Origin: Phoronis australis
Lineage: Eukaryota; Phoronida; Phoronidae
Assembly: GCA_002633005.1 (NCBI GenBank)
Contig: NMRA01000183.1
Location: forward strand, 567,008-600,544
Direction of reading: 5' to 3'
DNA length: 33,537 nt
This document shows positions 31,361 through 33,537 of the stretch, piece after piece; within the stretch, counting starts at the first letter, position 1; each line of letters begins with the position of its first letter. The notes below the pieces were generated by a model. It was given only the letters and a program-made list of their open reading frames with translations, was not told the origin of the DNA and searched no databases. Position numbers and translations under genes: made by a program.

Positions 31361-33537
31361 GATTCTTACTACCGGTATGACCTCTGTATTTTCATAGGTC
31401 TTCAGGTGTATACTTTGTGTTACTTCGTGACTATGAAGGAAAAGATCCAAGTAGAAATTTGTTTCTGGCATTTTAAGGCTGTGCTAATCTCGTATGTTGG
31501 TAAATTTGTTTTTAATTTTATGTTTCTCTGGTGCTTTAAGCAACTGATGTATAGGATGTGCTTGTATTATGAAGATCACTCACATTTTGCCCCTAGCCTA
31601 TTGAGGAGGCAATGACTATGCCTTTCCATTTTGCAAAGTACAACATACTACATATATGCCCTCTACTGACCACTTTATGGTACCAATAAACAACCCTAGA
31701 AGGATACCGTATACGGTACAATTGTGGGCCCATTTCAACGCTCTGCGTTGCTCTTGTTTTGAGACGGAACTTCAGGCTTTACTTTCATATTGTGAAATTA
31801 AAGATCCTCACTGTTTACCAAATAATATAAATGTTGGATTGACGTAATAAATCAGTCGTAATAACGGTTTAAACGTTGTCAGACGGAATGAAAGATCTGC
31901 TAGAGTTTAATAATTTTTTTGAAAACCAAGTGCTTTCCATTTACGCCTGTACAGGATTTGTAGAGGTATTACTATTTCGTGGCGATATTGTCAGTTCGGT
32001 AATAAATTTCTGTCCATTTTGCATTTCCAATAATATTAAATTGTTTGGAATGGTTGTGCAAAATTTCACCATCAGGTGATGTTCACAAAATTAAAAATTT
32101 GCCTCGGGGCAAATTTGTTTTTAATGTGAAAACATAAAATTTGCGCATGTTTTGAATAACTTATAGAAGTATTATTTGCAGTATCACTTCTTATGGGCGT
32201 CTAATGTCATTGTCCTTAATTATGATCTATTCTACGTCCAATTTGCAGATTTAATTAAATATAAACGTTAAATTTAATGAAAACGTGCAAATTTGCGCTT
32301 CGGGACTGTTTATTTTCCCAAAATATTATGATTTCTGATATCAAAACATCAAAACGAAATTGCCCCTCTCCCCCTAAAGTGGTCACAGAAATAGTTCTAT
32401 TATCCTCCTGTAGATTGCGCCCTCTGGTGCCAAGTGCCACACCTTGCCCGCCCAGCGAAAAGCAGCCGGAATTACACGAACGCTGCTGGATACATTGCCA
32501 CCAAAGATATTTGTTGCCACTGCGTAAAAATAAAGTGCAATAGACTTCAAGTGTTTCGTTTTCGCCAACACGTGTTCATTTGTAATTCTCAGAAAGCTAC
32601 ATGTTGACATTCGGCTATTATGGCTAAAAATCGTCCAATATCTGCTCTTCACTAACCTAGTATCCCTTCAATAAGCAATGGACTTAAAGGAGAGTGCCAC
32701 CCAAAAAGCAATCTATTTTGTATCAGTTTAGATTGAGTAGTTCTACTCGATAACTGCAGGTTCGGTTGCGTTACCTGACACCTGACGGCAGACGGAGGTG
32801 TTGAAATTATCTAATGACGTAATGGGGCTATTCGGACAATTCTCCTCGTGGTGTCGCTGCTGTACTAGTGGTGATTAAATTACGCATGCGTGGCTGTCTG
32901 CATGTAAACAAATGGTAAAAGATGGAATTTTTATCAAAATACGTCGTCGCGCTAAGCCTCATTACTGCTAATTTCCATGGTGCAAGTCTTCGACAGGTGG
33001 CCACAAATTCCCAAAAGACCTAAGGTTACTATATTCGTGGACAATTGCGGTCAACAAGGTCAACTAACTGACAAAAAGTGCGTGAATGCTGAAGCCCCGT
33101 GTTAGCTCTATGACTATGCAGTTCCATTCAAAGACTACACAACATTGTCATTACTTGGTAAGTTTTTAGCAATCAGTTTCTATCAACATCGTTCGGTGAT
33201 GTTATCCCCACCAGTTACCCCACTGAATAACAGCTTTATTGAGTCGAACTAAGTGTTTCTTTTTGGAAACTCACCCGATGCCGGGTAGGCTAGCAGCACA
33301 TATTCATATTGTCCTGGGTGGGAGTGCTCCCAAAATAAGAGGTGTGTGGTACGTGATGCACAGAAGTCAAGAGTGACTTTTTCACAGCAGTTTCTCTTCA
33401 AAACTATGCTGTTTCCAATAAAATTCTCTAGATGAATGAGTTTCCTTATTTTATCGTGGACCCCACCCCCAGGACCACCAGCTCAGTTATCGAATTAACT
33501 TGAATAAGCCTTAATTCAGTAAATGTCGTAACATTGC
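31361..33537. other. No confirmed gene; hairpin and scattered motifs
   Basis: Short frames throughout, none with supported homology. A long hairpin lies at 32082-32130. The plus strand at 32416 reads GCGCCCTCTGGTGC, a 13-of-14 match to the CTCF core on the minus strand. A 24-codon ATG frame at 33086-33157 runs into GTAAGT and is only a weak first-exon candidate. Confidence 0.5.
32082..32130. repeat. Long hairpin with TCGG loop
   Basis: The innermost part is AAATTTGCC-TCGG-GGCAAATTT, a perfect 9-bp stem. With small bulges the arms extend to TTCAC (32082) and GTGAA (32130), so about 20 bp can pair. A related CAAATTTGCGCTTCGGG piece occurs near 32287. It may be a palindromic transposon remnant; a bacterial-type terminator role is not expected here. 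Confidence 0.75.

Overview
This window is eukaryotic, and the only recognisable host gene points to an animal. On the minus strand, 1012-1233 is the first coding exon of WASHC5 (strumpellin, a WASH-complex subunit), ending at a canonical GT splice donor. The rest of the sequence is AT-rich, has no long open frames, and is full of short inverted-repeat transposons, decayed LINE fragments and simple tandem repeats. Two overlapping contig ends differ by a few percent plus indels, which suggests a highly heterozygous, probably marine, invertebrate. The species cannot be fixed from the sequence.

Layout. 1-1233: WASHC5 first coding exon and the start of its following intron; the rest of the gene lies to the left of the window. 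1798-2436: tandem repeat of about 306 bp carrying copies of the palindrome GTACGTAC. 3217-6353: the same ~1.57-kb sequence twice in a row, split by a single N, each copy holding a LINE C-terminal fragment on the minus strand. 6462-7493: decayed reverse transcriptase of another LINE on the plus strand. 8520-9095: MITE with TA target duplication. 9474-9956: dispersed repeat followed by a 71-bp tandem repeat. 11366-13900: second duplicated block (~1.15 kb), again bounded by single Ns. 16968-18012: terminal-repeat element containing a 796-base gap. 21950-22442: two short inverted-repeat elements 21 bp apart. 23329-23763: another inverted-repeat element. 29158-29268: ATACATGTAT decamer array. 30278-31360: inverted repeat, CCGT microsatellite and a 450-bp higher-order tandem repeat made of three related ~150-bp monomers, each with a CTCF-core-like site.

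No operon, CRISPR array, rRNA or convincing tRNA was seen. Apart from WASHC5, the coding material is retrotransposon debris. One weak gene candidate (signal-peptide-like first exon at 23968, exon-like terminal frame ending at 24727, AATAAA at 24809) is reported under findings only. The most informative observations are the two probable haplotype duplications at single-N joins, the regularly spaced CTCF-like array, and the GTACGTAC repeat family. I do not see clear evidence of a new multi-gene system.
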